Source: Icerya purchasi (lineage: Eukaryota > Arthropoda > Insecta > Hemiptera > Monophlebidae). Taken from it: DNA of 64,000 nucleotides. Shown one piece after another: positions 36,501 to 51,500 of the stretch. Made by a program: the position numbers and the translations under genes. The stretch is from NCBI GenBank assembly GCA_039619475.1, contig CM077116.1:18783443-18847442 (forward strand), given 5' to 3'. The notes beneath the pieces are model-generated. The model was not told the origin of the DNA, did no database searches, and worked only from the letters and a program-made list of their open reading frames with translations. Numbering within the stretch: the first letter of the stretch is position 1; every line of letters begins with the position of its first letter.

Positions 36501-39500
36501 AATCGGGCATTTCTCTAAAAATCACCTTCATTTCTTATATGAAGACAATTTTTAAAGAGGGATCCATCATCTCTATGACCATGTAACTGTATATTTTGCC
36601 TTCCTAAGAAAATTGTAATTTTTACAATCGGAATAAGCCGTTTTATATTTTCCTGTATTTGAAATAAATTTGCTGCATTAAGACGATTTACTATTTCTAA
36701 CTGTGGTTTATAATTTTTCAAAAAATCCTTTCGTGCGTTAAGTGTATCCTCATGAAAGCGGTTCTGTAGTGTAATTAAAGTTTACCCATTTCTCTAGTCA
36801 ATTTTTTGAAATAAGTTAAAAGAAACCTTCCTAAAACTCTTAATGAAACCTTTTTTCCGAGACAATTCACGAACGATGGATAATATTCACAAAATAGACC
36901 TTTCTTCACCTAAAAAAGTACTAACCGCTCTTTATGTATTTCTAAATGCATTTTACTAACGTTGTTTTTAATTTCTTTTCCTGATATTATTTTTACAGAA
37001 AACTGAAAATGATAATCATTTGGAGAAATCCGTATAGATTTTCTAATAACAATTTTTTTGTATAGTCGTCAATTTGTTGACAAAATATAAATGCCTATGC
37101 CACTGAAAACCATGGACATCCGTAGATTTATCGTTTACATGAATACTACTGTGAATAATGAAATATCAGTTTCATCGGTGACTTATACTAACTACAAATC
37201 GAGCATATACTAAAAATCTTCATTTATAAATTTCTTCTTTAATGATGGTCTAAACAAAGCATATAAGTTTTAGGTTGTGATGACCAGATTGATACATGTA
37301 CACCAAAACAATATATTTCAAGGGCGTCGCCAGCCGATGAGCCAGGGAGGGGCAAGATAAGTTACCAGTCACCAGAGGGGGGGGGGCGCAAGATGATAGA
37401 AAGAGGATATAAGTTATTGGAAAAATAAAATTTATAAGTTGTAAAGGCTTAATATTTTATTAAACAAGAATAAAATCTTAATTAAAACATAAGTTTTCCA
37501 AATTGCCCATGATTACACGTCTATGAGTACTCATCAATGTCAGTTAATTAAAAAGTTTCAAGGCTCCAGGGGGGCAGCTGCCTTTCCCTGCTCCCCGCTG
37601 GCGACGCCCATGATATATTTCCTTTAAGTTACTTCATTATGTTCAATGTATAAGTACAATAGATTAATAAATTTAACAAATATAAATCACAGAAACAATG
37701 CGTTAAAACTGTAATGAAAATACATTTCTCTAAAAAGGAAATAGTTGTCTATAATAAAATTGTATGATAGGAAATCTTTAAAATTCGTGACAGATTCAAA
37801 AAAAAAAAGTTTTTCCACTTATTGCTAAATAAGTGTACTACTTCCTAATTCTGCTCATTTAATATACTATGAATAGTTCAAAAAGAAATTTTATTACTAC
37901 CTAGGGCGTCGTTGAGGGGGGGGCAGAGGGAGCAGCGGCCATTCCCTAGAAACTAATAGTGCTCTCACATATTAAGAATGAAGAAGGAGCCACATGTGAA
38001 GTAAAGGCTTGTTATTTAATTGCCGCACCTCGTATTATTTCTAAAAAAGCGTCATTTGTATCCTTATTCTGTGATATAACTAATTTATAACAATTCTTAG
38101 TTCAATTTCAATATTAGATTACCCTCTATTCTTTCAATTTTCTCAATTCCTTCTTTAGCTTGTAAATATTATATATGTTTGTACATTTGGATTTTAGTGA
38201 AGTCAAAGAGAAAGAATGATGACTAATCAATCAGAGATAGCGATGAGAAAGAAAGAGCAAAAAGAAAAAAATTTGAGCATGTGCCCCAAGCTACCGCCTA
38301 AACGTAAAATTAAAACGATTGTATCGGTAACTGGCGAGACTGACATCAACCAAACATTTTAACGAGGATCATAATTCAACAACGGATGACTGTAACAGAA
38401 ATGACATTGGCCACTTCGTTAATCAAATGTCGATGTTATCGACCAAAACGAAGAAAGAATTACTTGAGAAATGTTGAACGCCTCTCAAGACATATGACTT
38501 TGCCCAGGACGCAAAGCATGTAAAGAGAAAATTTAATTATTCATGGTTAGAGACGTATTCATTGTAACTGGTATACTCCGAACTCCAAAAAGGCGCCTTT
38601 TGCAAATATGGTACCTTATTTCCTCCAAATTCAAGTTCCGTTAAAGGGGTATTGGGATTTTTCATAAAGAATCCATTTTGCAGATTTAAGGATGTACACG
38701 AGCAATGCAAACGTATGTAGAAACACAATTTCATAAGGTGACACCGGAAGCTGCCAGTTTATTTCTTGAAAGTTTGCCCGTGGATGTGCAACTCAATAAA
38801 TACTCGCAGAGGGTTATTGAGGAAAGCAGAAAAGTTATTAAGTCGATTATACCTTACATTATATTTTTCGGTTCCCATGACTTACTTAGCGCTGCGAGGC
38901 AAAATCTTTTTCGAATGAATTCTCGAAATCTTATATAAGCTATGAGTTGACGCGGGTGATGTAGTCTTGAAGAAATATTTTGGACGTGAGAAAAAGAATT
39001 CAAGCTTTCGACCTGTTGATATACAAAATGAAATTATCAGCAATTGTGGTGATCTGTTTAAGGCAGATATTGCGACGAAAGTTAAAACGCAGCCATGGCT
39101 AACGAAACAGCTAACATTTCCAGAAAAGAGCAATTATCAATTGGAATACAAGAGTGAAGTCCAAGAAGTAATTATAGGATTTGTTAAGCTAAAAGATTTG
39201 AATGCAAACTCTATTGCAAAAGTCATTAATGATTTTTTAGCAGCAGAATAACTTAATCCGGAAGAATGCGTTGGATTGGGATTCAACAGCTGTTCGACAA
39301 TGTCCGAAATAAGGGATGGCGCACAAGCAATCTTGCGTAAAAAATGTAACTAAGCTTAGTAATAAATTATCTCAATGTTCTACCTGAAATTAGAAACACA
39401 ATAGGAACAACCAAAGAAATAATACAATTTTCTGCGGACTTAGTTTTGAGAAGAAAGTTAATGCCAAACATTTCCAATCTCTGGGAAACAAGATGGAGCG

Positions 39501-42500
39501 AAAAACACAAAATCATCAGAATTTTTATGGATAATTTTTGCACTATAATGGAGGCCTTAGAAACCTTAACGGATGAGGGAAACAGCATGACCCGGAATAA
39601 AGCAGTTCCATGCCGCTACTTCCAGAGCTTCATTTATTTTGTGCCTTGTATTAATAAGCAAGTATTCCGCTATGACAGAACCTGTGGTAAATGTTCTCTA
39701 ATCTATAACATTAGATACTGTCAAGGTAGCACAATATTTTAAACACATTTTAGATTTTCCAAAAAAGCCACTATAAAAATATCGTTAACGTCACGGATGA
39801 AATTTTCCGAGATGCCACTACTATTGCAAAAGAGCTCGGGCTCAAAATTATTGGAAGAAAATCGTAGGCAAACAATCAGCCAGCAGGAAACCCTCAGGAG
39901 TTCTGGAAGAGGTCTTTTATTATATCATACTCAGACTGAATTATTACTTCTTTTCAGAAGCGGTTTGTTGAGGAAAACACATCACTCATGTTGTCTAAAT
40001 TATAACCGGTGCAAATGATGTCTATGGAAAATCTTAAGAAAGTTTGCACTATCTTCTCAAATCTTTACAATTTGTCGAACATGAAAAACGAAATCGAACT
40101 TTACAATAATTGTGGCAGAACAAGACAAACCAAACTAATTTCAGTATTGTCGAAGTCATAAAAGAGACAAAATACATTCACGCACATAATATCATCCTGC
40201 CCCTCCCTGGCTAACCGGTTGGCGACGTCCTTGATTACCATCCGAAATTAAAAAAGAATGTAAATAAAAATTCATTATAAACTTTTAGCAGCATTTAACA
40301 CCCTTTTTTTGATTAGTAAAAATTATCTGATTCATAATAAATGAAGGACATAACTTTTTGAATTCGACGAAAAAACAGAATTTACCAATTTTCAAATTTA
40401 GTTAAAACAATAATGCACGATTTCTTCAAAATTATTCGAATTTATGGTCACTTTTTTGTTGAATTTCCAAAATGTTCATTAGCGTGAATACTCGAAGACG
40501 TATTTAATACATAGCTGCTTAAAATCGAAAAATATTTCGTTGAAATCGATGTAATCTATTAGTTTGTATAACTTGCTTCTTTTATATTAGGATTTTTAAA
40601 GTTTCTATTTATTTATCATGAAATGATATGTCTAATTGAATTTTTTAATGTATTTATTTTTTGTTTTTTTTTTCCACTCTGAAAATAAGTTTTAATACAC
40701 AGAAAATTAATACTTAATGTAAATTCATCCACCGTTTCGCTACAAATTTCGATCAATAAAATTTGAACCAAAATAATACTCTAAGAATAAATACACTTTA
40801 AAAGAAACCGAGAAACCCACGTTAAGCACCTGTCCATTTATGATAAACCAGACGCTGATTAATCGGATTTGAATGATTTGGAAATGTACGAATTTGCGTT
40901 TTATAAGCATTTTGTTAACGCCACTCTATTGTGTTTCTCGCGGTATATCTGATGGACGCACGTGCTGCGCTAAGCCATATTTTCTGTAAGTTAAATGGCG
41001 ACAGAAAAATTTCAAACATAAAAAAACGTATAATAATAATTGTTCGGGTCAGTGTATCGCAAATTGTATTCTATGCTAAATTGGAGAATGTTTCGCGGAA
41101 CTGCTTAAAAGCAAAATAACATTCTGTTCAATTTTACAGTTAATATGCAGATAAAAAATATTTTACAAAACGGGCATACAAAAAATAAAACGAAGTTATA
41201 AAATTGTAGTTAAAATGGAGTTTAGAGTTCGAATAGTAAATTATTGGAAACATAAAAACCCGCCTAAATCAAACCAACATATAATAACAATAGCCACGGA
41301 CTCACTGACAGCCGTATAGAACATTCAACAAAAATAAAACCATCCGATACCTGACTCCATAAATATAATCCTTCAGAATTCATCACCGAGGGTAATCTTC
41401 TTGTCGGTTCCTGATCACGCAAAGATACCAGGAAACCTCATGGCTGATCATGCTGCAAAAGAGCCATCTAAAAACGCTTCCGATTCTACGTATTCAAACT
41501 CTACTTGGTTATATCGCGGAAGCTAGTAAAAACTTTTTTTGGAAATTATGGCAGAAAAAATGGGCGGAGCAACAAAATCCATCACACCTATAATCTGTCA
41601 AGCGAAACAAATCCGTTCGAGTTTCGTTGCCAAGTATGATGCTCAAAGTACTGTACCAGCAAGAGGGTGCGTATTGATACTTGACACGTACTTTAATATT
41701 ACTAACAAAAATCATATTGCCACCCTTTCCTGTCATTCCTCCCTTTCTCGGAAGTAGTAACCTAGTTTTTGTTTCATCTCTATACGATCATCCGTTCTTT
41801 TTTTCTGACTTGTTTTGATCCAGACGGACCAGGTGTTGTTAACAGAATGACTGCTATATCTGATACGTGATCGACTGAAGGTTAATCTGAGGCCCCTTGA
41901 TTTTGTGACCTCCGTGAGTTTCGGTTGTTTTACGAACAGACTTCTTTCACTTGTCAAACTGTACATGCAGTCAAACTATCAGTTCGCGAATGGAAATTTC
42001 AACCAGAAGGTCGAAAGGATCACGTGGTATTGTGCCACCTATGTATATACCATCCTCACACTGACAGTTGGAAGTCCCTATCACCGCCTCACCTTCTAAC
42101 TGGATGTCCAAAGATGCTTAACCTATGCTCTAGCTTTTATATTCCCCTTCGTCACTTCTGTCCCACGATTCGCCGTCCGTCACATCTCTCAATCTTCTCA
42201 AATCAGTAAACTTATTTAATAAAATGTAATAAACTTACTTGCCGCACTCCTAGCCTAGCTGCTGTACATAGCGCAGAGAAAGAAAAAAACAAGAAACAAT
42301 AGCATCTATATTAAACTAAACTTTTTTTTTTCAGTTATCCAATTTGGATTCTTTATTCGAGAGCATGTAAAAAAAGAAACAAAAGTATTTCTTATTAAAC
42401 TATTTTTATTTACGTTGCCAAATAATAAAAAAGACAAATAATTGACCATAGTTGCATTTAAAACAAAATAAAAACGTAATAGTTCTACTAAAAAACAACG

Positions 42501-45500
42501 TTAAATATTAGTTATAATTAAATTCATAACATTTATATAAACCCTTTATAGATAAATTAAGTGTTTTTGTTGTTACGAATTTTTTTCAGACAGTAGTTAT
42601 GGGTTAATACTGAATTATTCTGTGTTTCTAATAAAAAATATTAAACAGTGTAATAAAATTCATTTAAAACGTAACACTATAATTAATTATTTCCGAAAAA
42701 AATAGGTTCAACAAAATAAATAACTGCATAAAGTGGTGTTTATGGTTAGGTGTAAAAGAGGTCAATTTTTATACATTCAGTTGTTTTGCTTACAAATGGC
42801 CAAAGGAAGAAACAGAAATTGTTGTCAGTGCATTCAAGCTATGTTTAGTATCTTGGATTAAAAATAGGTAATTAATAGCATTTTCTTAAATCTCTGTATT
42901 ATTAAAGAGGTATTTATTATTAAATTTTCATGCATTTTTGAAAGGAAATAATGTTTATAATATTAAAAGTGATTTTTTTCTTTTTTATTTTCTCACTATG
43001 TTAGATGCTCAGCAAATAAATTTTGTTTTATCGTGTTCGGTAATTATTTCAATGTAAAATCGTACGTGGGAAGTATGCATGATTTTGAAAGTTCAAAAAT
43101 AACACTATAAACAAAATTAATCTTTATTATTTGCGGAGACATTATTAAGGAATCTATGATGGAAAAAGTCAATCGCTCCTTGGTTTTTCCAGTTCTCGTT
43201 GGTGAAACCAGCGACTTATCCAGAACTGAACAAATGTCATTTTGCCTTAGATACATTGACCCTGACAACAAGGCTTTGCGAGAGGACTTCTTAAAATTTG
43301 TTCCTCTTCGTGATCTCGCTGGAGAAAACATTTGCATCATCTATTATCGACCAGCTGCAACTAAACGAAATAAATACTAAAGGGTTTGTCGGACAAGGAT
43401 ATGATGGTGCATTGTCAATGAGTGGACGCACTGAAGCTGCTCAAGCCATAATAAAAAGAAAGTGTCCATCAGCATTATACGTGCATTGCAGTGCCCATTC
43501 GTTGAATCTGGCCATCGCAGGTACTTGCAAAGTACGGAGTTTGGTCAATTGTTTAAGCACTATAAAGTCTGTTGAAAGTTTTTTTTCGCACATCGGCATT
43601 ATGTTCGTCAATATTAAAAGGAGTAATTAAAAAGCAACTGGCTGATTGTAGGAAAACGACATTAATACCAATGTGCGAAACTCGATCGATCCAAAAACAC
43701 GACAGTGTAATGCGGTGTAATGAAATCATCTTGCCTATTACGCTTACTTTGGGAAAAATGAAGACTTCAGGAAGTAATGAGACTACACAAGTGGCTAATC
43801 AGTTGCTAGTTGCGATTCAATGCGAAAAATTTCTCATTAATCTGAACATTATCAGCAAGCTCTTCTCTGTAACAATTAATCTGTGTAAATTTTTACAAAG
43901 CTCTAACTGCGATCTCGTGTGTCATCCAGTCGACGAAATAATAAGCGCTCTCGATACAATAAGGGCGCAAGCAGAGACTCAGTTCTCAGTAATATATAGA
44001 CAAGCTGGGAATCAAGAAATACAACTGAATGGCGATGACTTCACAATAGTTATGCCACGACGAGTAGGCTGCCAAAAACATCGAAGCAGAAACTGCAGAG
44101 GAATACTATAGACGCGCTTTATTTATTCCGATTATTGACCATATTATTAGTCATCTAGAGGAACGGTTCGTTAACCACAAGTCAGTTATAAGGTGCCTAT
44201 CGTTCCTAATGCCCACAAGCTTCCCATCCACACCAGCGAACTTCAGAGCGCAGTACAATTTTATGGTCCATTTCTCTGCGATGCAACCAGTTTTGAAGGA
44301 GAGATCGCGGTTTGGAAATCAAAATGGTAAAAAATAGAGATTGCGAAATTGCCCGTCACACCGATAGAAGTGCTGGATAATTGCAGCCCAGATATGTTTC
44401 CGATGATTGACAAGCTACTTTCAATACTTGTGACTCTACCTGTGTCGACGACGACACCAGAGCGAACTTTTTCTTCATTGAGAAGGCTGAAAACATTTCT
44501 TAGAAGCAGCATGGAACAGGAGCGGCTCAATAGATTGGCGCTGATGAGCATTCATCGTGATATCGATATGATCCAGAGGTAGGTTTTACTTCTGAAGGGC
44601 ATTATCGTCAAATGGAGTTTTAATAAAATTTATATTTATAAAAATAATTAAATAAAAAATATAAAAAAATGTAATATTATGTTATTTAATGTTACGTATT
44701 GCGTATTGTTAGGAATGCCCCCTCCTCAAACGATTCCTTTCAGAGGCCGTGGTCCAGATGCAACCCCCCTCCCGGCGAAATGAATTCCTGGCTACGGCCC
44801 TGATTATGTAATTTATTGGTTATCGTCAGATTTATTCGAAAGCATCAAACAATTTAAATGATGTAAAAAATGAATATTATTGAAATTTGAGATGACGGAA
44901 AAGGAAGGGAGTTTATTACAATTTATCAATCCAGATTTCGTTTGTTAATAAATAATTTGTTTATAATTTGTGATAATATATGTAAAGTTAACTAATCGTT
45001 CCATGTTAAAAATCTGATTTTATTTTTTTTCGTTATCACTTACTTTTTCATTTGTTACAATATTTCTCATTTGTTAGAACTGTGGTGGACATTTTTTATT
45101 TTCTTACGATGTACACATGAAAATTATAAAAAATTATGTCATATTTCCTAAAATTGTTTTTAAAATAATTAATAAAAATATAAATAAAAATAAGGCTTAA
45201 ATTTTTTTAGTAATTGTAATTAGAAATTATATAAGTGTTCCTAGAAATGTTATTGAAAATACTGTATTTTGTAAATTAGAATCATTTATTTGACTTGAAT
45301 TAATATATATCTGTAAATGGAAATAAATTAAAACATATTTTACTTTCACTATAGGTAAAGGGAAACGCAAGATAAATTTTACAAATCGTTAATGAACGTA
45401 ACAAAATTAATATACAATTTATTCCTATTAAAAAGAATTTTGATTTTCATTTGGTCCAAATGGTATTTCCTGCAAAAAGTAAAAGCACCCGATCCATTCG

Positions 45501-48500
45501 AACAGAATTTTAATGAAAAGTTAATTTTGAATTATTTTCATTAATTTATAAATCAACGAAAAACTTTATAATGTTTATCGTGAGTTAAATTTTCGAGTAA
45601 TATTTTTATCACTTAAATAATTGGCCTTGTTCACGGAAATAGTGACCTAAATTGTTAACATTTGGAAAAATTTATATATGTATCATATTTCTATCTCAAA
45701 AATGGCCAATCGTACACTATGACCGTTCAAGTTTTTTAGTAATTTGTGGAGTTTTCTTTGTTTTTCTATTAAAAATGTAGTCTTATTTTTAATGAAATTT
45801 AAGTTGGTGTATTGAGAAAAATCTTAATTTCTTCTTCTTTTCTATTTTAGTTTTGTAGCGCCTGCATCTCTGAAACAATGTTTTATATACCTATACTTTT
45901 GAACAACGCTATCATATTTGAATAATTTACTTGTCGTTTATTTTCAAAAAGATAAAAATTAATATTTCGCATTAATAAAGAATTAATTATATATCTGAAC
46001 TAGTGATGGGTAAAGTTTCAAATATTTTGGAATGTCACGTTACAAGTTCTAATGATCAGGAAGTAATAGGAACTTAGTTACAAAGTTACAGACTGTTTAC
46101 GAAAAGAGTAACTTATGTAATCAACATGGAAATAAATTTAAATGTATTATAAAACGTAATTATAAAAAGTTCAGTCAAGCATGAGGTTTCATGCGCTGAG
46201 GATTCCGTATGAAAGTTAACAGTAACTATAATTATTTAGTATGTAAGAAAATTTGTTTGAATAAACTTCTATTTTTATTTTACTATTTTAATTTAATGTC
46301 TTAATAAATTTCAGAAATCTTTTCTAATTATAATTTAAAACAGTAAAGCAAAATACAAATTTGAATCGAAGACTTAGACTAATTTGAAGTGCAATGTAGC
46401 GGTTATGAAAAAAAATTAATTAAATCCTTTTTTTATTTATTTCATTTTTATTTATTTTTTTAAATTATTGGTTTAGATTTAATAATACTAATATTAAGGT
46501 TTTATGATTTTTTAAAATGTGTAATTTTGTTAATCCCTACACCTATCTTTCTTGGATAGAACGATCGTTAAAGACATTTAATAAATACATAAACGAAAAC
46601 ACGCAAAAAATATTAATTAGAAATAATATTGATGCTACGTATCACTCTGCTGCGGCTGCTAGAATGTTGGTGCTCCCTGCTGGCAGGTTGGTGTACGTTG
46701 GTGATTGCATCCTGGTTTCTCGGCGAATGGGAGGGAGAGACACGGTAATCGAAAATTATAGTTTACGAATTTTGTAAATGTCACTAATTTGAAAACCGAA
46801 TTTCGAGGCGATTTGGTTACTTTGTTATCAAACTTCTTTCGGTTGCAAGACGAACTGGTTACTTTACCAAAAAAGGTCGATATAGTTCCGCGATGTGACA
46901 AAGACTGTCGTTCTACTGAGATGATTTTTAGGATTCCGTATACATATAATGTACGGAATCCTTATAAGATGGTACACAAATGACAAAAATATCAAATAAA
47001 AATCAATAATTCACGAACGGCTTGACTTATAAACTTCAAATTTGGAACATAAATTACAATTAAAATTATCTTTAAAACGATCTATAACTTGAAGATGACC
47101 GATTACCCTGGGCGGCAAAAAACCCAAAAAACCGTCAAGAATATATAATATGGTACATAAAACGACCTCAAAAATCACTTAAAAAATCATAACTCGTCAC
47201 TAGATAAACTTATAACGCTGAAATTCAAAATATAAACTACAATGCAGGAGTACTTTCATAAAATCAAAAAATTACGTTACAAAAGTTATGCAAAGTTGCC
47301 CAAAAGTTCAAAAAACAGCAAAAAATGACGTGTCCCCCCCCCTTAGCGCCGCGAGTATTGTAGTTAAAAATTTTGAATGGGGCTAAAAATACGCACATAC
47401 CCGTATATTTCTCTAGTTTGGAACATCCGGATTTCCAACTTTAAAACTGGACCCTCGGGGCGACGAAAGCTCAAAATTTTGTAAAAAAATATTTTTTTTT
47501 ATAGGCATGCGATATATCGATGGAAAGATCGCTATTTGTCGGGAACGAAACCGAATTTCATTTCCTTAACGAAACTTTCAAAGTTGCCGTAAAGTTCAAA
47601 AAAGCGCGAAAAATGAGGTGTCCCCCCCCCTAGCGCCGCGAATATTACCGATAAAAATTTTGAACACGGTTAAAAATATGCGCTTCCACGTATATTTCTC
47701 TAGTTTGGAACATCCGAGTTTCCAGCGTCAAAATTGGACCCTCGGGGCACCGAAAGCTCGAGATTTTGGAAAAAAATATTTTTTTACTTGGGCTTGTGAT
47801 ATATTATTAGAAAGATGTCTAGTAGTCGGGAACGAAACCGAATTTCATTTTCTTAACCAAACTTTCAAAGATGAGATAAAGCTCAAAAAAGCTCAAAAAA
47901 TTGCGCGTCCCCTAGCGCTGCGAATATTATAGCTAAAAATTTAAAACATGGTTAAAAATATGTACTTCCACGTATATTTCTGTAATTTGGTGCGTCCGGG
48001 TCTCAAGCTTTAAAAATAAAACTCCGGGGTGTCGAAAGCTCAAAATTTTGAAAAAAAATATTTTTTTTCCCGGTAATGTAATATATCGTTTGAAAGATCG
48101 CTATTTATCAGGAACAAAACCTTATATCATTTTCTTTACCAAAAAATTCAAAGTTGCCGTAAAGTTCAAAAAAGCGCGAAAAATGACGTGTCCCCCCCCC
48201 CTAGCGCCGCGAATATTACCGATAAAAATTTTGAACACGGTTAAAAATATGCGCTTCCACGTATATTTCTCTAGTTTGGAACATCCGAGTTTCCAGCGTC
48301 AAAATTGGACCCTCGGGGCACCGAAAGCTCGAGATTTTGGAAAAAAATATTTTTTTACTTGGGCTTGTGATATATCATTAGAAAGATGTCTAGTAGTCGG
48401 GAACGAAACCGAATTTCATTTTCTTAACCAAACTTTCAAAGATGAGATAAAGCTCAAAAAAGCTCAAAAAATTGCGCGTCCCCTAGCGCTGCGAATATTA

Positions 48501-51500
48501 TAGCTAAAAATTTAAAACATGGTTAAAAATATGTACTTCCACGTATATTTCTGTAATTTGGTGCGTCCGGGTCTCAAGCTTTAAAAATAAAACTCCGGGG
48601 TGTCGAAAGCTCAAAATTTTGAAAAAAAATATTTTTTTTCCCGGTAATGTAATATATCGTTTGAAAGATCGCTATTTATCAGGAACAAAACCTTATATCA
48701 TTTTCTTTACCAAAAAATTCAAAGTTGCCGTAAAGTTCAAAAAAGCGCGAAAAATGACGTGTCCCCCCCCCCCCTAGCGCCGCGAATATTACCGATAAAA
48801 ATTTTGAACACGGTTAAAAATATGCGCTTCCACGTATATTTCTCTAGTTTGGAACATCCGAGTTTCCAGCGTCAAAATTGGACCCTCGGGGCACCGAAAG
48901 CTCGAGATTTTGGAAAAAAATATTTTTTTACTTGGGCTCGTGATATATCATTAGAAAGATGTCTAGTAGTCGGGAACGAAACCGAATTTCATTTTCTTAA
49001 CCAAACTTTCAAAGATGAGATAAAGCTCAAAAAAGCTCAAAAAATTGCGCGTCCCCTAGCGCTGCGAATATTATAGCTAAAAATTTAAAACATGGTTAAA
49101 AATATGTACTTCCACGTATATTTCTGTAATTTGGTGCGTCCGGGTCTCAAGCTTTAAAAATAAAACTCCGGGGTGTCGAAAGCTCAAAATTTTGAAAAAA
49201 AATATTTTTTTTCCCGGTAATGTAATATATCGTTTGAAAGATCGCTATTTATCAGGAACAAAACCTTATATCATTTTCTTTACCAAAAAATTCAAAGTTG
49301 CCGTAAAGTTCAAAAAAGCGCGAAAAATGACGTGTCCCCCCCCCCCTAGCGCCGCGAATATTACCGATAAAAATTTTGAACACGGTTAAAAATATGCGCT
49401 TCCACGTATATTTCTCTAGTTTGGAACATCCGAGTTTCCAGCGTCAAAATTGGACCCTCGGGGCACCGAAAGCTCGAGATTTTGGAAAAAAATATTTTTT
49501 TACTTGGGCTTGTGATATATCATTAGAAAGATGTCTAGTAGTCGGGAACGAAACCGAATTTCATTTTCTTAACCAAACTTTCAAAGATGAGATAAAGCTC
49601 AAAAAAGCTCAAAAAATTGCGCGTCCCCTAGCGCTGCGAATATTATAGCTAAAAATTTAAAACATGGTTAAAAATATGTACTTCCACGTATATTTCTGTA
49701 ATTTGGTGCGTCCGGGTCTCAAGCTTTAAAAATAAAACTCCGGGGTGTCGAAAGCTCAAAATTTTGAAAAAAAATATTTTTTTTCCCGGTAATGTAATAT
49801 ATCGTTTGAAAGATCGCTATTTATCAGGAACAAAACCTTATATCATTTTCTTTACCAAAAAATTCAAAGTTGCCGTAAAGTTCAAAAAAGCGCGAAAAAT
49901 GACGTGTCCCCCCCCCCTAGCGCCGCGAATATTACCGATAAAAATTTTGAACACGGTTAAAAATATGCGCTTCCACGTATATTTCTCTAGTTTGGAACAT
50001 CCGAGTTTCCAGCGTCAAAATTGGACCCTCGGGGCACCGAAAGCTCGAGATTTTGGAAAAAAATATTTTTTTACTTGGGCTTGTGATATATCATTAGAAA
50101 GATGTCTAGTAGTCGGGAACGAAACCGAATTTCATTTTCTTAACCAAACTTTCAAAGATGAGATAAAGCTCAAAAAAGCTCAAAAAATTGCGCGTCCCCT
50201 AGCGCTGCGAATATTATAGCTAAAAATTTAAAACATGGTTAAAAATATGTACTTCCACGTATATTTCTGTAATTTGGTGCGTCCGGGTCTCAAGCTTTAA
50301 AAATAAAACTCCGGGGTGTCGAAAGCTCAAAATTTTGAAAAAAAATATTTTTTTTCCCGGTAATGTAATATATCGTTTGAAAGATCGCTATTTATCAGGA
50401 ACAAAACCTTATATCATTTTCTTTACCAAAAAATTCAAAGTTGCCGTAAAGTTCAAAAAAGCGCGAAAAATGACGTGTCCCCCCCCCCTAGCGCCGCGAA
50501 TATTACCGATAAAAATTTTGAACACGGTTAAAAATATGCGCTTCCACGTATATTTCTCTAGTTTGGAACATCCGAGTTTCCAGCGTCAAAATTGGACCCT
50601 CGGGGCACCGAAAGCTCGAGATTTTGGAAAAAAATATTTTTTTACTTGGGCTTGTGATATATCATTAGAAAGATGTCTAGTAGTCGGGAACGAAACCGAA
50701 TTTCATTTTCTTAACCAAACTTTCAAAGATGAGATAAAGCTCAAAAAAGCTCAAAAAATTGCGCGTCCCCTAGCGCTGCGAATATTATAGCTAAAAATTT
50801 AAAACATGGTTAAAAATATGTACTTCCACGTATATTTCTGTAATTTGGTGCGTCCGGGTCTCAAGCTTTAAAAATAAAACTCCGGGGTGTCGAAAGCTCA
50901 AAATTTTGAAAAAAAATATTTTTTTTCCCGGTAATGTAATATATCGTTTGAAAGATCGCTATTTATCAGGAACAAAACCTTATATCATTTTCTTTACCAA
51001 AAAATTCAAAGTTGCCGTAAAGTTCAAAAAAGCGCGAAAAATGACGTGTCCCCCCCCCCTAGCACCGCGAATATTACCGATAAAAATTTTGAACACGGTT
51101 AAAAATATGCGCTTCCACGTATATTTCTCTAGTTTGGAACATCCGAGTTTCCAGCGTCAAAATTGGACCCTCGGGGCACCGAAAGCTCGAGATTTTGGAA
51201 AAAAATATTTTTTTTCTTGGGCTTGTGATATATCATTAGAAAGATCTCTAGTAGTCGGGAACGAAACCGAATTTCATTTTCTTAACCAAACTTTCAAAGT
51301 TGACGTAAAGTTCAAAAAAGCGTCAGCTCCAATTAGCGGCCCCCTTCTTGCGACGCGAGTATTACAGCTATAAATTTGGAACATGGTAGAAAAAACGCGA
51401 CTCTACGTATATTTCTCTGATTTAAGACAATCGGACCCCAACTTTAGACTGAGACCTGTGGGGCACCGAAAATTCAAAATTTTGAAAAAAAATTTTTTTT

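Noticed and set aside
46517..46777. 86-codon frame in segment A and its 77-codon counterpart in A' (53308-53541)
   Set aside because: The two copies differ in start, end and frame outside the shared DNA, and there is no recognisable domain. The conservation is explained by recent inverted duplication.
48048..51373. Repeated open frames of about 151 codons (MKKNIFFPGNV...) in the 571-bp repeats
   Set aside because: 571 bp is not a multiple of three, the frames depend on C-run length, and diverged monomers in the right arm keep no frame. They are a by-product of the satellite.
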